43,963 nucleotides of DNA from Pseudogracilibacillus sp037892545 (GCF_037892545.1 NZ_JBBKBG010000022.1:1-43963); one strand, 5' to 3'. Positions 35,153 through 42,815 are shown, numbered from the stretch's first letter. Made by a program: numbers and translations. The notes: generated by a model not told the origin, from the letters alone.

Positions 35153-36802
35153 TTACCATAATTTGAATCCCTTAGCTCCCGGAGGGGCACTTTGAATAAT
35201 ATCAATTAAAGGAATTGTGTATGCAAATAAAACTAATGCTAATGTAACTGCAGTCCATAGTTTCCAGTTTTCGAAAACTTTAGGTGGTGCAATTGCTTTA
35301 TCACTTACTTCAGCAATCGGGTATTCTTCCTCTCCTTTAGGGGCGAAGAATGCTAAATTGATGAAAATAATGATCATAACAATCATACCTAAGAATAAGA
35401 TTGATCCACCAACAGCTTGTGCAATTTGATATGCACCCCATGCAGCAGTATCTTCGTTTCCTGCATAGGTAGAAAATGCAGAACGACGTGGTCCACCTAA
35501 TAAACCTTGAATATGCATTGCTGTAGACATTATAGTCATACCAACTGTCCATAAAATCGTTTGTGTAACTGCTAATTTATTGATTGATTTTGTATAAGTT
35601 CTTCCTGTTAAAGAAGGTACTAACCAGTATGCTGCACCGAAAAATGTTAACATTACTGTCGTTGCAACGGTTAAGTGGAAGTGACCTGTTACCCAAATCG
35701 TGTTGTGTACAACTTGGTTCATTTGGTTTGACGCGTTTACGATTCCACCAGCACCACCAGGAATGAAGAATAGCATACCGATGAATGGAGCTAAAAATCT
35801 AGCATCTCCCCATGGCATTTTCTTTAACCAACCGAACATTCCTTTAGCACCAAGCTCACGTCCACGTGCCTCGAATGTTGCAAACATACTGAATGCTGTC
35901 ATCATAGAAGGGATAACAACAATCATCGTTAAAATAACTTGAATGAATTTCCAGAATGGATCGATACCAGGTTCTGTTAACTGGTGGTGGAATCCAACTG
36001 GGATTGAGAATAATAATAATAAGATAAATGTAAATCTAGCTAAAGAGTCGGAGAAAATTTTTCCACCGATAATTTTTGGTATAATTGCATACCATATCAT
36101 GTAAGCAGGTAATAACCAGAAATAAACTAATGGGTGACCAAAATACCAGAACAATGTACGGCTTAATAAAACGTTCACTGTTTCTGTCCAACCTAATGCC
36201 CAAGGAATCATTTGGAAAATAACGGAAATCGCAACACCTAGAGAAGCAATTTGCCACATTAACATCGTTATAACAGCCATATAGCTTAATAAAGGTGTTT
36301 TTTCCCCAGGATTTTCTTTACGGAAACGTGCATGACGTTTAAAAATAACAAATCCATCAATCCATGTACCAATAATAACTAGTGCTAAACCGATATAGAA
36401 AATAACATGTGCTTGTAGTGGCGCGTAAAATGTATATAAAACAGATGCTTCATTTAGTAAAATCATCGTCGCTGCCATGATGGTACCAGATACCATTAAC
36501 CAAAATGCGATCCATCCAAGCGTACGTTCTGTTTTGTTGTATCCACCTGTCGTTTTACTTTGAGCAGATAACATGAAACCTATAATAAAAAATGTCGTTA
36601 ATACTAACCCTAAAATAACACCATGTATCGTTAAGATTTGATAATATCCAATACCTGCTGGTAATTGGAAGTGACCTGAACGTTCTAATGTTTGTAATAA
36701 ACCACATGTTGCCCCAATAAATAGTGAAATAAAAGCAACATACATATGGGACATAACAAGGCGTGATTCTTTTTTAGATAAACTTCTTACTCCTTGTGCC
36801 AT
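35153..36802 (-). CDS. b(a/o)3-type cytochrome c oxidase subunit I
   Basis: Heme-copper oxidase catalytic subunit, 549 residues, about 13 membrane helices. Ligand motifs: LTIHGVIL (low-spin heme His), FGHPLVYFWLLPAY (CuB His), GFHHQL (CuB pair), and TGHFHLTVATTVM (heme pair). Sequence style and partner proteins (short subunit II, tiny IIa) point to the class B ba3 family, not the caa3 CtaD family. Start overlaps the subunit II stop by one base (TAATG). This is a terminal oxidase branch additional to, or fed by, the bc complex. Confidence 0.93.
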   Translation of the reverse strand: MAQGVRSLSKKESRLVMSHMYVAFISLFIGATCGLLQTLERSGHFQLPAGIGYYQILTIHGVILGLVLTTFFIIGFMLSAQSKTTGGYNKTERTLGWIAFWLMVSGTIMAATMILLNEASVLYTFYAPLQAHVIFYIGLALVIIGTWIDGFVIFKRHARFRKENPGEKTPLLSYMAVITMLMWQIASLGVAISVIFQMIPWALGWTETVNVLLSRTLFWYFGHPLVYFWLLPAYMIWYAIIPKIIGGKIFSDSLARFTFILLLLFSIPVGFHHQLTEPGIDPFWKFIQVILTMIVVIPSMMTAFSMFATFEARGRELGAKGMFGWLKKMPWGDARFLAPFIGMLFFIPGGAGGIVNASNQMNQVVHNTIWVTGHFHLTVATTVMLTFFGAAYWLVPSLTGRTYTKSINKLAVTQTILWTVGMTIMSTAMHIQGLLGGPRRSAFSTYAGNEDTAAWGAYQIAQAVGGSILFLGMIVMIIIFINLAFFAPKGEEEYPIAEVSDKAIAPPKVFENWKLWTAVTLALVLFAYTIPLIDIIQSAPPGAKGFKLW

Positions 36803-37284
36803 TATTCAACCACCTCAATCGTAGCAGACATTAAATGGTGACCTACACCACAATATTCATTACATACTAATGTATATGTGCCTGCATTTTTAAATGTATT
36901 CGTATAGGTACTAATATAACCTGGCTCTAACATCATGTTTACGTTTGTTCCAGCAATCTCAAAACCGTGGATAACATCTGTTGTTGTTGAAGAGACATGT
37001 ACTTTCGCACCTTTTGGAATTTCAATAACTTTTTCAGGGTTTCCTACATCATAATCGAATGCAGAGGCAACAATCGTTAATTGATATTCGTTGTCTCCGA
37101 TTTCTTTTAATCCAGGTTCTTTAAAGAGTGCATGCTCTCTAACTGTTTCAGGATCTAATGTTACTGCACAACTAGGTGGCTTGTTTCCCATATAGAAAGC
37201 ACTTATTCCAACTAATGTTAGGAATACTAGTAATGTTGCAGAACCAAAAAAGATCCATATTTTCTCATATTTGTGCATATTCAT
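36802..37284 (-). CDS. b(a/o)3-type cytochrome c oxidase subunit II (CuA)
   Basis: 160 residues: single N-terminal membrane helix (about 10-32) and a cupredoxin domain holding the dinuclear CuA site: His106, Cys141, Cys145, His149 and Met152 (CNEYCGVGHHLM). It receives electrons from cytochrome c. No fused cytochrome c domain, unlike caa3 subunit II. GGGAGGA precedes ATG 37284. Second gene of the operon after the small IIa gene. Confidence 0.94.
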   Translation of the reverse strand: MNMHKYEKIWIFFGSATLLVFLTLVGISAFYMGNKPPSCAVTLDPETVREHALFKEPGLKEIGDNEYQLTIVASAFDYDVGNPEKVIEIPKGAKVHVSSTTTDVIHGFEIAGTNVNMMLEPGYISTYTNTFKNAGTYTLVCNEYCGVGHHLMSATIEVVE

Positions 37285-37310
37285 TTAACTATTCCTCCCA
37301 ATCTCTCGGT

Positions 37311-37457
37311 CTATCTTGATAAGAATAAAGACCAAACTCCAAACCACATAATAATAATGACGAAACCTACTACACCAACACCGAATAAAGTACCTCGTAA
37401 ATCAATGCCTTCATGTTCATCTACATGTGCTTGATTTTTCTTTTGCGGTTCTCCCAT
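37311..37457 (-). CDS. Cytochrome c oxidase subunit IIa, 48 residues
   Basis: Short reading frame: MGEPQKKNQAHVDEHEGIDL, then RGTLFGVGVVGFVIIIMWFG and VWSLFLSR. It has a charged N-terminus and one membrane helix (about 23-46), the architecture of the CoxIIa subunit of ba3 oxidases, whose helix replaces the missing second helix of subunit II. GGGGAGAG lies 5 bases before the ATG, and it is 26 bases upstream of the subunit II gene on the same strand. Too short for ordinary gene calling. Confidence 0.88.
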   Translation of the reverse strand: MGEPQKKNQAHVDEHEGIDLRGTLFGVGVVGFVIIIMWFGVWSLFLSR

Positions 37458-37761
37458 ACTTATCTCTCCCCTCTATCACAAATTCATTCATTAAAGATAA
37501 TGTATAAGTACAATAGAATTAAAAAACAAAATGTTTCCTCCTGTTTTGTAACAACTATTGTTTTTTAACTCTATCTTTATCATACACGAGAAAAGGCCTT
37601 ATAAAAGGCTTCATGTCAACGTTTCACAATTTAGACGAAAGTCTTTTAAAAGGTAAATTCGCATAGTTTTTAAAACATACATGTTATAAAAGTATGTGAA
37701 AAAAATGTGACCATTTTTTGGATAAAACGTTACAAGAGGGGAGGAAAAAGAAGAATAACAG
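37458..37761. other. Upstream region of the oxidase operon
   Basis: About 300 bases with no gene. On the minus strand a TTGACA (37618-37613) is followed by a small GCCTT/AAGGC hairpin and a TATGAT about 29 bases on, so no well-spaced promoter is assigned; regulated expression (needing an activator) is possible. AT-rich otherwise. Confidence 0.5.
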
Positions 37762-37805
37762 AAAAAAAATAACCTTCCTCACTTTATAAGTAAGAAAGGT
37801 TATTT
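37762..37805 (-). terminator. Intrinsic terminator of the cold-shock gene (minus strand)
   Basis: AAATAACCTT (37767-37776) pairs with AAGGTTATTT (37796-37805) with an inner ACTT/AAGT stem. On the minus strand a run of eight T follows (37769-37762). Confidence 0.85.
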
Positions 37806-37836
37806 TATATACTCGGACTTTTATGTGTCCCTTATT

Positions 37837-38043
37837 TTAGTTTGTAACTTTTTCAACGTTTGCTGCTTGAGGTCCACGTTCACCTTCAACAATTTCAAAA
37901 GTAACTTCTTGACCTTCTTCTAATGATTTAAATCCTTCTTCTTGGATTGCAGAGAAGTGTACGAATACATCGTCTCCTTCTTCTAATTGGATAAAACCAT
38001 ATCCTTTTTCGGCGTTAAACCATTTTACAACTCCATTTTGCAT
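37837..38043 (-). CDS. Cold-shock protein (CspA family)
   Basis: 68-residue single cold-shock domain that binds single-stranded RNA/DNA: MQNGVVKWFNAEKGYGFIQL with RNP1 KGYGFI and RNP2 VFVHF, then acidic C-terminal region. ATG 38043 is chosen from the family start MQNG; AGGAGG is 9 bases upstream. A second ATG two codons upstream is nearer the site. Preceded by a roughly 150-base structured leader and a strong promoter, as in other csp genes. The exact paralogue (CspB/C/D) cannot be told. Confidence 0.95.
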   Translation of the reverse strand: MQNGVVKWFNAEKGYGFIQLEEGDDVFVHFSAIQEEGFKSLEEGQEVTFEIVEGERGPQAANVEKVTN

Positions 38044-38120
38044 GTACATAATCCTCCTAAATTCTTTCACGAATGCCGTGTTGATATACAAAGAAACGAT
38101 TGAACATAAAAAAACATCAT

Positions 38121-38181
38121 GTTGAAGGTGGATTGCGTTTGTACCTGCACACATGAAGTAACTTTTATGAATCCATTCAAC
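38121..38181 (-). promoter_or_regulatory. Structured 5-prime leader of the cold-shock gene
   Basis: On the minus strand GTTGAATGGATT (38181-38170) can pair with AATCCACCTTCAAC (38134-38121), apart from a two-base bulge, closing a 35-base loop. It lies within the predicted leader between the promoter and AGGAGG. csp leaders in other bacteria act as temperature-dependent RNA switches; that role here is inferred. Confidence 0.55.
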
Positions 38182-38197
38182 TTCTTTGTTATATATT

Positions 38198-38226
38198 AAT
38201 ATAACGATTATCATTTATATAGTCAA
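38198..38226 (-). promoter_or_regulatory. Promoter of the cold-shock gene (minus strand)
   Basis: TTGACT (38226-38221), 17-base spacer, TATATT (38203-38198). Predicted transcription start near 38191 gives a leader of about 148 bases. Confidence 0.8.
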
Positions 38227-38361
38227 GCGGTTACATTCATAACTTTCAGTTAATTTGAAACCAAATGATATTATATTCTTTTCTTTCATAGGAGTTGTTT
38301 ACTCTGTATAGAATTTACAATAATAGAATCTATGAGAAACTGTATCGTTTTAAACGGGCTA

Positions 38362-38399
38362 TTACGAGTCGAAAAATCCATTCATTTTTTGATTCGTAA
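38362..38399. repeat. 16-base-stem inverted repeat upstream of thyA
   Basis: TTACGAGTCGAAAAAT (38362-38377), loop CCATTC, ATTTTTTGATTCGTAA (38384-38399). The stem is complete with two G-U pairs. No T run follows on either strand, so it is not an ordinary terminator. Confidence 0.7.
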
Positions 38400-38429
38400 G
38401 GTTGGATGATCGTATAAAATTGCTTTCGT

Positions 38430-38453
38430 AACTATATCATTAATGATATAGTT
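38430..38453. repeat. 24-base perfect palindrome upstream of thyA
   Basis: AACTATATCATT (38430-38441) is followed directly by its exact complement AATGATATAGTT (38442-38453). It lies 40 bases before the thyA ATG, where a promoter would be expected; a TTGCTT at 38420-38425 is a possible -35. Consistent with an operator for a dimeric regulator; the regulator is unknown. Confidence 0.7.
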
Positions 38454-38493
38454 TATTAAACGATAAAATTTATAAGTAAGAATGGTGAGATAG

Positions 38494-39438
38494 ATGCAAA
38501 ATTACGTACAATTATTGGAAGATATTTTACAAAATGGAACGACAAAAGGGGATCGAACTGGGACAGGCACGGTTTCTGTATTCGGGCGTCAACTCCGCTT
38601 TGACTTGCAAGAAGGCTTCCCATTGTTAACGACGAAACGGGTACCATTTCGTCTCGTAGCAAGTGAATTATTATGGTTTTTACGAGGGGATACAAATTTA
38701 AAGTTTTTATTAGAACATCAGAATAATATATGGAATGAATGGCCGTTTAAACGATGGGTAGAAAGTGAAGATTATGATGGACCTGATATGACAGATTTCG
38801 GGTTACGTAGTCAAACAGATCCAGAGTTTAAAGCAGTTTACGAAGCTGAAATGGAAAAGTTTAAAGAACGTATTTTAACGGATGATTCATTTGCCAAACA
38901 ATATGGAGAATTAGGTCCTGTTTATGGAGCGCAGTGGAGAAAATGGGAAACGAAAAATGGTCGTTTTGTCGATCAAATGACGAATGTCATCAAGCAAATT
39001 AAACATAATCCGAATTCGAGACGTTTGTTAGTCAATGCATGGAATCCAGGAGAAGTAGATCATATGGCATTACCGCCATGTCATTATGCATTTCAGTTCT
39101 ATGTTGCAGATGGTAAATTGTCTTTAATGTGGCAACAAAGAAGTGTTGATACATTCCTCGGTCTACCATTTAATATTGCAAGCTATGCTCTTTTAACACA
39201 TATGGTTGCAGCACAGTGTGATTTAGAAGTAGGGGAATTAATCTTTACCGGAGGAGATGTGCATTTATATAGTAATCATATAGAACAAGCAAAAATATTA
39301 ATCAGCCGGACGCCAAAGAAATTACCGACTTTAATCTTAAAACGAAAACCAGAAACAGTATTTGATTATACAATGGATGACTTTGAGTTAGAAGGGTATG
39401 ACCCACATCCTACAATAAAAGCAGATATTGCAGTATAA
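38494..39438 (+). CDS. thyA: Thymidylate synthase (ThyA, long form)
   Basis: Methylates dUMP to dTMP using methylenetetrahydrofolate. 314 residues: RTGTGTVSVFGRQLRFDL, catalytic Cys196 in ALPPCHYAFQFY, QRSVDTFLGLPFNIASYALL and HLYSNH. An insertion at about 88-140 (SEDYDGPDMTDFG ...) is shared with the 316-residue Lactobacillus casei enzyme and absent from the 264-residue E. coli type. Dihydrofolate produced is recycled by DfrA, encoded 770 bases downstream. Confidence 0.97.
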   Translation: MQNYVQLLEDILQNGTTKGDRTGTGTVSVFGRQLRFDLQEGFPLLTTKRVPFRLVASELLWFLRGDTNLKFLLEHQNNIWNEWPFKRWVESEDYDGPDMTDFGLRSQTDPEFKAVYEAEMEKFKERILTDDSFAKQYGELGPVYGAQWRKWETKNGRFVDQMTNVIKQIKHNPNSRRLLVNAWNPGEVDHMALPPCHYAFQFYVADGKLSLMWQQRSVDTFLGLPFNIASYALLTHMVAAQCDLEVGELIFTGGDVHLYSNHIEQAKILISRTPKKLPTLILKRKPETVFDYTMDDFELEGYDPHPTIKADIAV

Positions 39439-39874
39439 ACTTAAAAAGATGAGTAGTGGATTGGTTCAAAAATTGTAAATGCCTTTTCAGATATACTTTT
39501 ACGTTTCCCAGCAAAAGTACAAATAAGGAGCACCTTTGTAAACTAGCGTTTGATACGTTAATTTTACTAGCGTGTGCTCTTTTTGCATGTTTACATTTAA
39601 TAAAAGCGGATTAATTTTTTTGTTGATTACGGCTAGCCTGTGGAGCGCGTAGTAAGGGGAAGAAGCATTGTACATTTGGATCGAACAAAAATGATTCCCA
39701 ATTTAATTTATATTCATTTTATATGTGATTAGTCGGTTGCTAGTATATTTTATCTGCTCGTCTTCTATGTGATGAAATTCATCGTCAATGTATTTCCTTT
39801 ACTCCGCTCCTTTTTTTAAAAATTATGATAGGATATGGTACAATGTGGATATAATAAAAGAAAGGATTGACTCG
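39439..39874 (+). other. 436-base intergenic region with a terminator-like structure
   Basis: No gene is supported. At 39511-39586 GCAAAA and GAGCAC (39528-39533) pair with GTGCTC (39574-39579) and TTTTGC (39581-39586), with five T at 39580-39584: a possible thyA terminator with a long loop. A competing hairpin TACAA..AGG / CCT TTGTA (39518-39540) uses the same 5-prime arm. The remaining sequence to 39820 shows nothing recognisable. An extended -10 (TGG-TACAAT, 39836-39844) sits before the next gene. Confidence 0.5.
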
Positions 39875-40042
39875 ATGGCACTAATGTTAATTTTTGGAAT
39901 TGGCATCTTTTTTATTATTATTGTGTTGTTATCGATTGTTTCCGTTATAAGTAATCGAATCAAGATACCGAGAGATGCATTACTTCAAGAAATAAAAGAA
40001 TTAAAACAACGAGTAGAAAGACTTGAAAAGGAAAGACTTTAA
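39875..40042 (+). CDS. Small membrane protein with C-terminal coiled coil, 55 residues
   Basis: One N-terminal membrane helix (about 2-25, LMLIFGIGIFFIIIVLLSIV) followed by a charged heptad-like helix (LLQEIKELKQRVERLEKERL) suited to a cytoplasmic coiled coil. AGAAAGGA lies 8 bases before ATG 39875. It stands alone between thyA and dfrA. I do not recognise a family; the topology suggests a scaffold or regulator of a membrane complex, but that is speculation. Confidence 0.65.
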   Translation: MALMLIFGIGIFFIIIVLLSIVSVISNRIKIPRDALLQEIKELKQRVERLEKERL

Positions 40043-40163
40043 TAAGAGTAGCAACTATTTTTGTCTCGATTACAATTATGTTGAGAAAAAATATAACCTA
40101 CTATATATAAGAAGAACAGGCCTTGAAAGAAGATAGGTCGCAATAGAAAAGGCATATTTCCTA

Positions 40164-40172
40164 TGCTATAAT
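40164..40172 (+). promoter_or_regulatory. Extended -10 promoter of dfrA
   Basis: TGC followed by TATAAT (40167-40172), no good -35. It lies 40 bases before the dfrA ATG, which has TAGGTGAGGAG upstream. Confidence 0.5.
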
Positions 40173-40211
40173 TCGGATTGTGTAAAAAACAATAGGTGAG
40201 GAGTATTACGT

Positions 40212-40703
40212 ATGTTATCCCTTATAGTCGCAATGGATAAAAATAATGTCATCGGTAAAGATAATGATATGCCTTGGCATTTACCAAAAGATTTACAACA
40301 TTTTAAAGAAACAACATTAGGTTCAACAATAATTATGGGTAGAAAAACGTTTGAATCTATTGGACGAGTTTTACCTGGTAGAACGACAGTCGTATTAACG
40401 AGGGGAAAACAATCATTTCCTGAAGGTGTCGAAGTGATCCATTCTATTGAAGAGATTTTTGCATTGCAGGAAAAGGATCAGGAAAAAGAATTATTCGTCA
40501 TTGGTGGAGGCCATTTATTTGAACAAATACTTCCACATGCAGATCGTTTATATGTGACAGTTATCGATGAAACTTTTGAAGGCGATGTTTATTTTCCGGA
40601 AATAGATCCAATCATATGGGAAGAAACAACCAAGGAAAAAGGGATAAAAGATGACAAAAATGTGTATGATTATTACTTTATCCAGTATGATCGAAAAAAA
40701 TAA
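40212..40703 (+). CDS. dfrA: Dihydrofolate reductase
   Basis: NADPH-dependent reduction of dihydrofolate, restoring tetrahydrofolate consumed by ThyA. 163 residues with LIVAMDKNNVIGKDNDMPWHLPKDL (active site Asp within), MGRKTFESIG, RTTVVLTR and VIGGGHLFEQ. Sequence looks like an ordinary chromosomal enzyme. Separated from thyA by a small membrane-protein gene. Confidence 0.96.
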   Translation: MLSLIVAMDKNNVIGKDNDMPWHLPKDLQHFKETTLGSTIIMGRKTFESIGRVLPGRTTVVLTRGKQSFPEGVEVIHSIEEIFALQEKDQEKELFVIGGGHLFEQILPHADRLYVTVIDETFEGDVYFPEIDPIIWEETTKEKGIKDDKNVYDYYFIQYDRKK

Positions 40704-40713
40704 ATGTTCTTTA

Positions 40714-40742
40714 TTGTAATGATAAAGTAATTCGCTTATAAT
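40714..40742 (+). promoter_or_regulatory. Promoter of tatA
   Basis: TTGTAA at 40714-40719, 17-base spacer, TATAAT at 40737-40742. The start codon is about 78 bases downstream. Confidence 0.65.
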
Positions 40743-40819
40743 AAAGATGGTTAAATTAGGAACATACTTTTAGCAATGACTGTGTGTATTGTATATGTAT
40801 AAAAAATGAGGTGAAATTC

Positions 40820-41002
40820 ATGGCGCAAATTGGAATTCCAGGATTAATTTTAATTTTAGTTGTCGCGTTATTAATTTTCGGACCTTCAAAGTTACCTGAA
40901 ATTGGGAAAGCTGCGGGAAGTTCGTTAAGAGAATTTAAGAATGCAACAAAAGGTATGATGGGTGACGATGAAAAAGAAGATAAAAAAGAGTCAAACGAAT
41001 AA
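40820..41002 (+). CDS. tatA: Sec-independent protein translocase TatA
   Basis: Pore-forming component of the twin-arginine export system. 60 residues: short N-terminus, membrane helix (about 5-20), the FGPSKLPEIGK hinge (20-30), an amphipathic helix, and an acidic/lysine-rich tail. GAGGTGA is 5 bases before ATG 40820. A terminator-like hairpin separates it from tatC. QcrA in the same window carries a Tat-type RR motif. Confidence 0.94.
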   Translation: MAQIGIPGLILILVVALLIFGPSKLPEIGKAAGSSLREFKNATKGMMGDDEKEDKKESNE

Positions 41003-41007
41003 ATTGG

Positions 41008-41033
41008 TGTAAGGACATCCTTACATCTTTTTT
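41008..41033 (+). terminator. Terminator-like hairpin between tatA and tatC
   Basis: TGTAAGG (41008-41014), loop ACAT, CCTTACA (41019-41025), then TCTTTTTT to 41033. It has all parts of an intrinsic terminator although the operon continues into tatC. Confidence 0.85.
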
Positions 41034-41073
41034 AATCGTACACATTTGTGTAACAAAGGAGCGATAGGGCAAA

Positions 41074-41817
41074 ATGTCTACTAATGTAAATGGGAAGGAA
41101 ATGAACGTCGTTGGACATTTGTCTGAACTGAGGAACCGCTTAATGGTTACAGCTTTTGCTTTCGTTGGTTTTTTTATCCTTGCATTTATTTTCATTAAAG
41201 ATATTTACAGTTTTTTTGAAAGTGATATTGATTTTAAATTAACTGTGACAAGTCCAGGGGATATTATTTGGATTTATTTTACGATTGCGGGGCTTGTAGC
41301 GATAGTAGCAACCTTACCAGTTCTTAGTTTACAATTATGGTTATTTGTAAAACCTGGATTAACAGAGAAAGAGCGAAAAGTGTCTCTATCTTACATACCA
41401 GCAGTATTTATATTGTTTCTTGGTGGATTAGTATTCGGGTATTTTATGTTTGTTAAATTAATTTTACCATTTTTATTAAATTTAAATGACGGCATGTTTA
41501 ATGAACTTTTTACGGTAGATAAATATTTCCGATTTATGATGCAAATTACATTGCCATTTGCTATTTTATTTGAACTACCGATGATTATTATGTTTTTAAC
41601 GAGTTTAGGCATTTTAACACCGGACTTTTTAAGAAAGTCACGGAAATATGCATATTTTATATTATTAATAGTTGGGGCCCTTGTAACCCCGCCAGATGTT
41701 GTACTACAAGTAACGGTAGCAATTCCACTTTTTATTTTATATGAAATTAGTATTTATTTATCACAGATCGTTTATCGCAAGAAAATTAAACGACATTTAG
41801 AATATATGAACGAGTAA
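41074..41817 (+). CDS. tatC: Sec-independent protein translocase TatC
   Basis: Six-helix receptor for twin-arginine signal peptides. 247 residues. N-terminal VVGHLSELRNRLMVT, then KPGLTEKERK, FELPMIIMFLTSLGILTPDFLRKSRKYAYF and VGALVTPPDVVLQ are family hallmarks. AAAGGAG lies upstream of ATG 41074. The stop codon is inside the following terminator. Confidence 0.96.
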   Translation: MSTNVNGKEMNVVGHLSELRNRLMVTAFAFVGFFILAFIFIKDIYSFFESDIDFKLTVTSPGDIIWIYFTIAGLVAIVATLPVLSLQLWLFVKPGLTEKERKVSLSYIPAVFILFLGGLVFGYFMFVKLILPFLLNLNDGMFNELFTVDKYFRFMMQITLPFAILFELPMIIMFLTSLGILTPDFLRKSRKYAYFILLIVGALVTPPDVVLQVTVAIPLFILYEISIYLSQIVYRKKIKRHLEYMNE

Positions 41818-41843
41818 TGTAATGGCACATTACTCGTTTTTTT
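41811..41843 (+). terminator. Intrinsic terminator of tatC
   Basis: CGAGTAATGT (41811-41820) pairs perfectly with ACATTACTCG (41827-41836), loop AATGGC, followed by seven T. The 5-prime arm contains the tatC stop codon. Confidence 0.93.
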
Positions 41844-41998
41844 GATGAGAATAGGGATAATTCGACAAATTGTATCTTTATTCTTTGTGGGAATTGTAAC
41901 ATTTTGCGGGTACCCGGGAAATAAGAAAGGAAATTAATTGGGAAATGAAAACGTTCAGATAACTGTCAAACAGATGACGTTAATTTCATAAAATATCT

Positions 41999-42006
41999 GA
42001 TACAAT
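41999..42006 (+). promoter_or_regulatory. Possible extended -10 upstream of ccdA
   Basis: TGA followed by TACAAT (42001-42006), 32 bases before the ccdA start. No clear -35. Upstream, 41844-41998 holds no gene. Confidence 0.35.
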
Positions 42007-42037
42007 ATGTATGATGGCTTGTTTTAGGGGGAGAGAA

Positions 42038-42742
42038 ATGGAAGAAGTAAATTTATTTTTAGCGTTCGGAGCAGGATTCTTATCATTTATATCACCATGT
42101 GTGTTGCCTTTATTTCCGGCATTTTTATCATATATTACTGGAATGAGTGTAAACGAATTAACGAATGATGATAAAAAATTTAATATGAACAGTATAATCC
42201 ATACAGTTATTTTCTTATTAGGATTTTCACTAGTATTCGTTATGTTAGGATTTTCGGCGAATGCATTTTCCAAATATTTATTAATGTACCAAGATTTAAT
42301 TAGACAAATTGGTGCGATTGTTATTATTTTCTTCGGTTTAGTTATTGTTGGGGTATTAAATTTTGAGTTTTTAATGAAAGATCGATCGATAAAATTTAAA
42401 AATAGACCGTCAGGATTTATCGGTACATTTATTATCGGTTTAGCATTTGCGATGGGATGGACACCTTGTATGGGGCCTATTTTAGCCATCGTTTTATCCA
42501 TGGCGGCAACCCATCCAGATCAAGGGATTCTTTTAATGATTAGTTATGTATTAGGTTTTGCAATTCCATTCTTAGTATTGTCCTTCTTTATAGGAAAAAT
42601 GGATTTTATAAAACGTCATAGCCAAAAAGTAGTAAAAATTGGTGGCTATATTATGGTTGGATTTGGTATTGCATTATTTTTCAATTGGATGGCGAAATTA
42701 TCATCCTTATTTGCTGAATGGACAGGATTTTATGGGTTTTAA
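42038..42742 (+). CDS. ccdA: Cytochrome c biogenesis protein CcdA
   Basis: Short DsbD-like membrane protein that carries reducing equivalents from cytoplasmic thioredoxin to the outer face, needed to keep apocytochrome c cysteines reduced. 234 residues, six helices; conserved cysteines Cys21 in FLSFISPCVLPLFPAF and Cys144 in GWTPCMGP. AGGGGG at 42026-42031 supports ATG 42038. A likely client is QcrC. Next gene is mrpB-like, not ccdB. Confidence 0.94.
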   Translation: MEEVNLFLAFGAGFLSFISPCVLPLFPAFLSYITGMSVNELTNDDKKFNMNSIIHTVIFLLGFSLVFVMLGFSANAFSKYLLMYQDLIRQIGAIVIIFFGLVIVGVLNFEFLMKDRSIKFKNRPSGFIGTFIIGLAFAMGWTPCMGPILAIVLSMAATHPDQGILLMISYVLGFAIPFLVLSFFIGKMDFIKRHSQKVVKIGGYIMVGFGIALFFNWMAKLSSLFAEWTGFYGF

Positions 42743-42815
42743 TTAGCGCTTTCATTTTTAGTTATATTCGTGTAAAATAGAGAAAGAAATGATGAAACAT
42801 ATAAGGAGTTTTACG

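Noticed and set aside
35217..35942. Several plus-strand open frames across the oxidase subunit I gene
   Set aside because: Antisense shadows of a conserved membrane protein gene without translation signals.
37600..37630. Possible catabolite-response element upstream of the oxidase operon (minus strand GTGAAACGTTGACA)
   Set aside because: Only one half fits the consensus; the TG of the left half is misplaced, so support is too weak.
38044..38214. 57-residue N-terminal extension of the cold-shock protein
   Set aside because: It coincides with the structured leader; the family starts at MQNG, which has AGGAGG at correct distance.
41909..41918. GGTACCCGGG, a pair of restriction sites also found in cloning polylinkers
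   Set aside because: Only these 10 bases match; flanking sequence does not match a vector polylinker and is ordinary AT-rich intergenic DNA.
41986..42501. 171-codon minus-strand frame opposite ccdA
   Set aside because: Shadow of the ccdA coding frame, with improbable composition (Ile/Asn/Lys/Pro) and no start signal.
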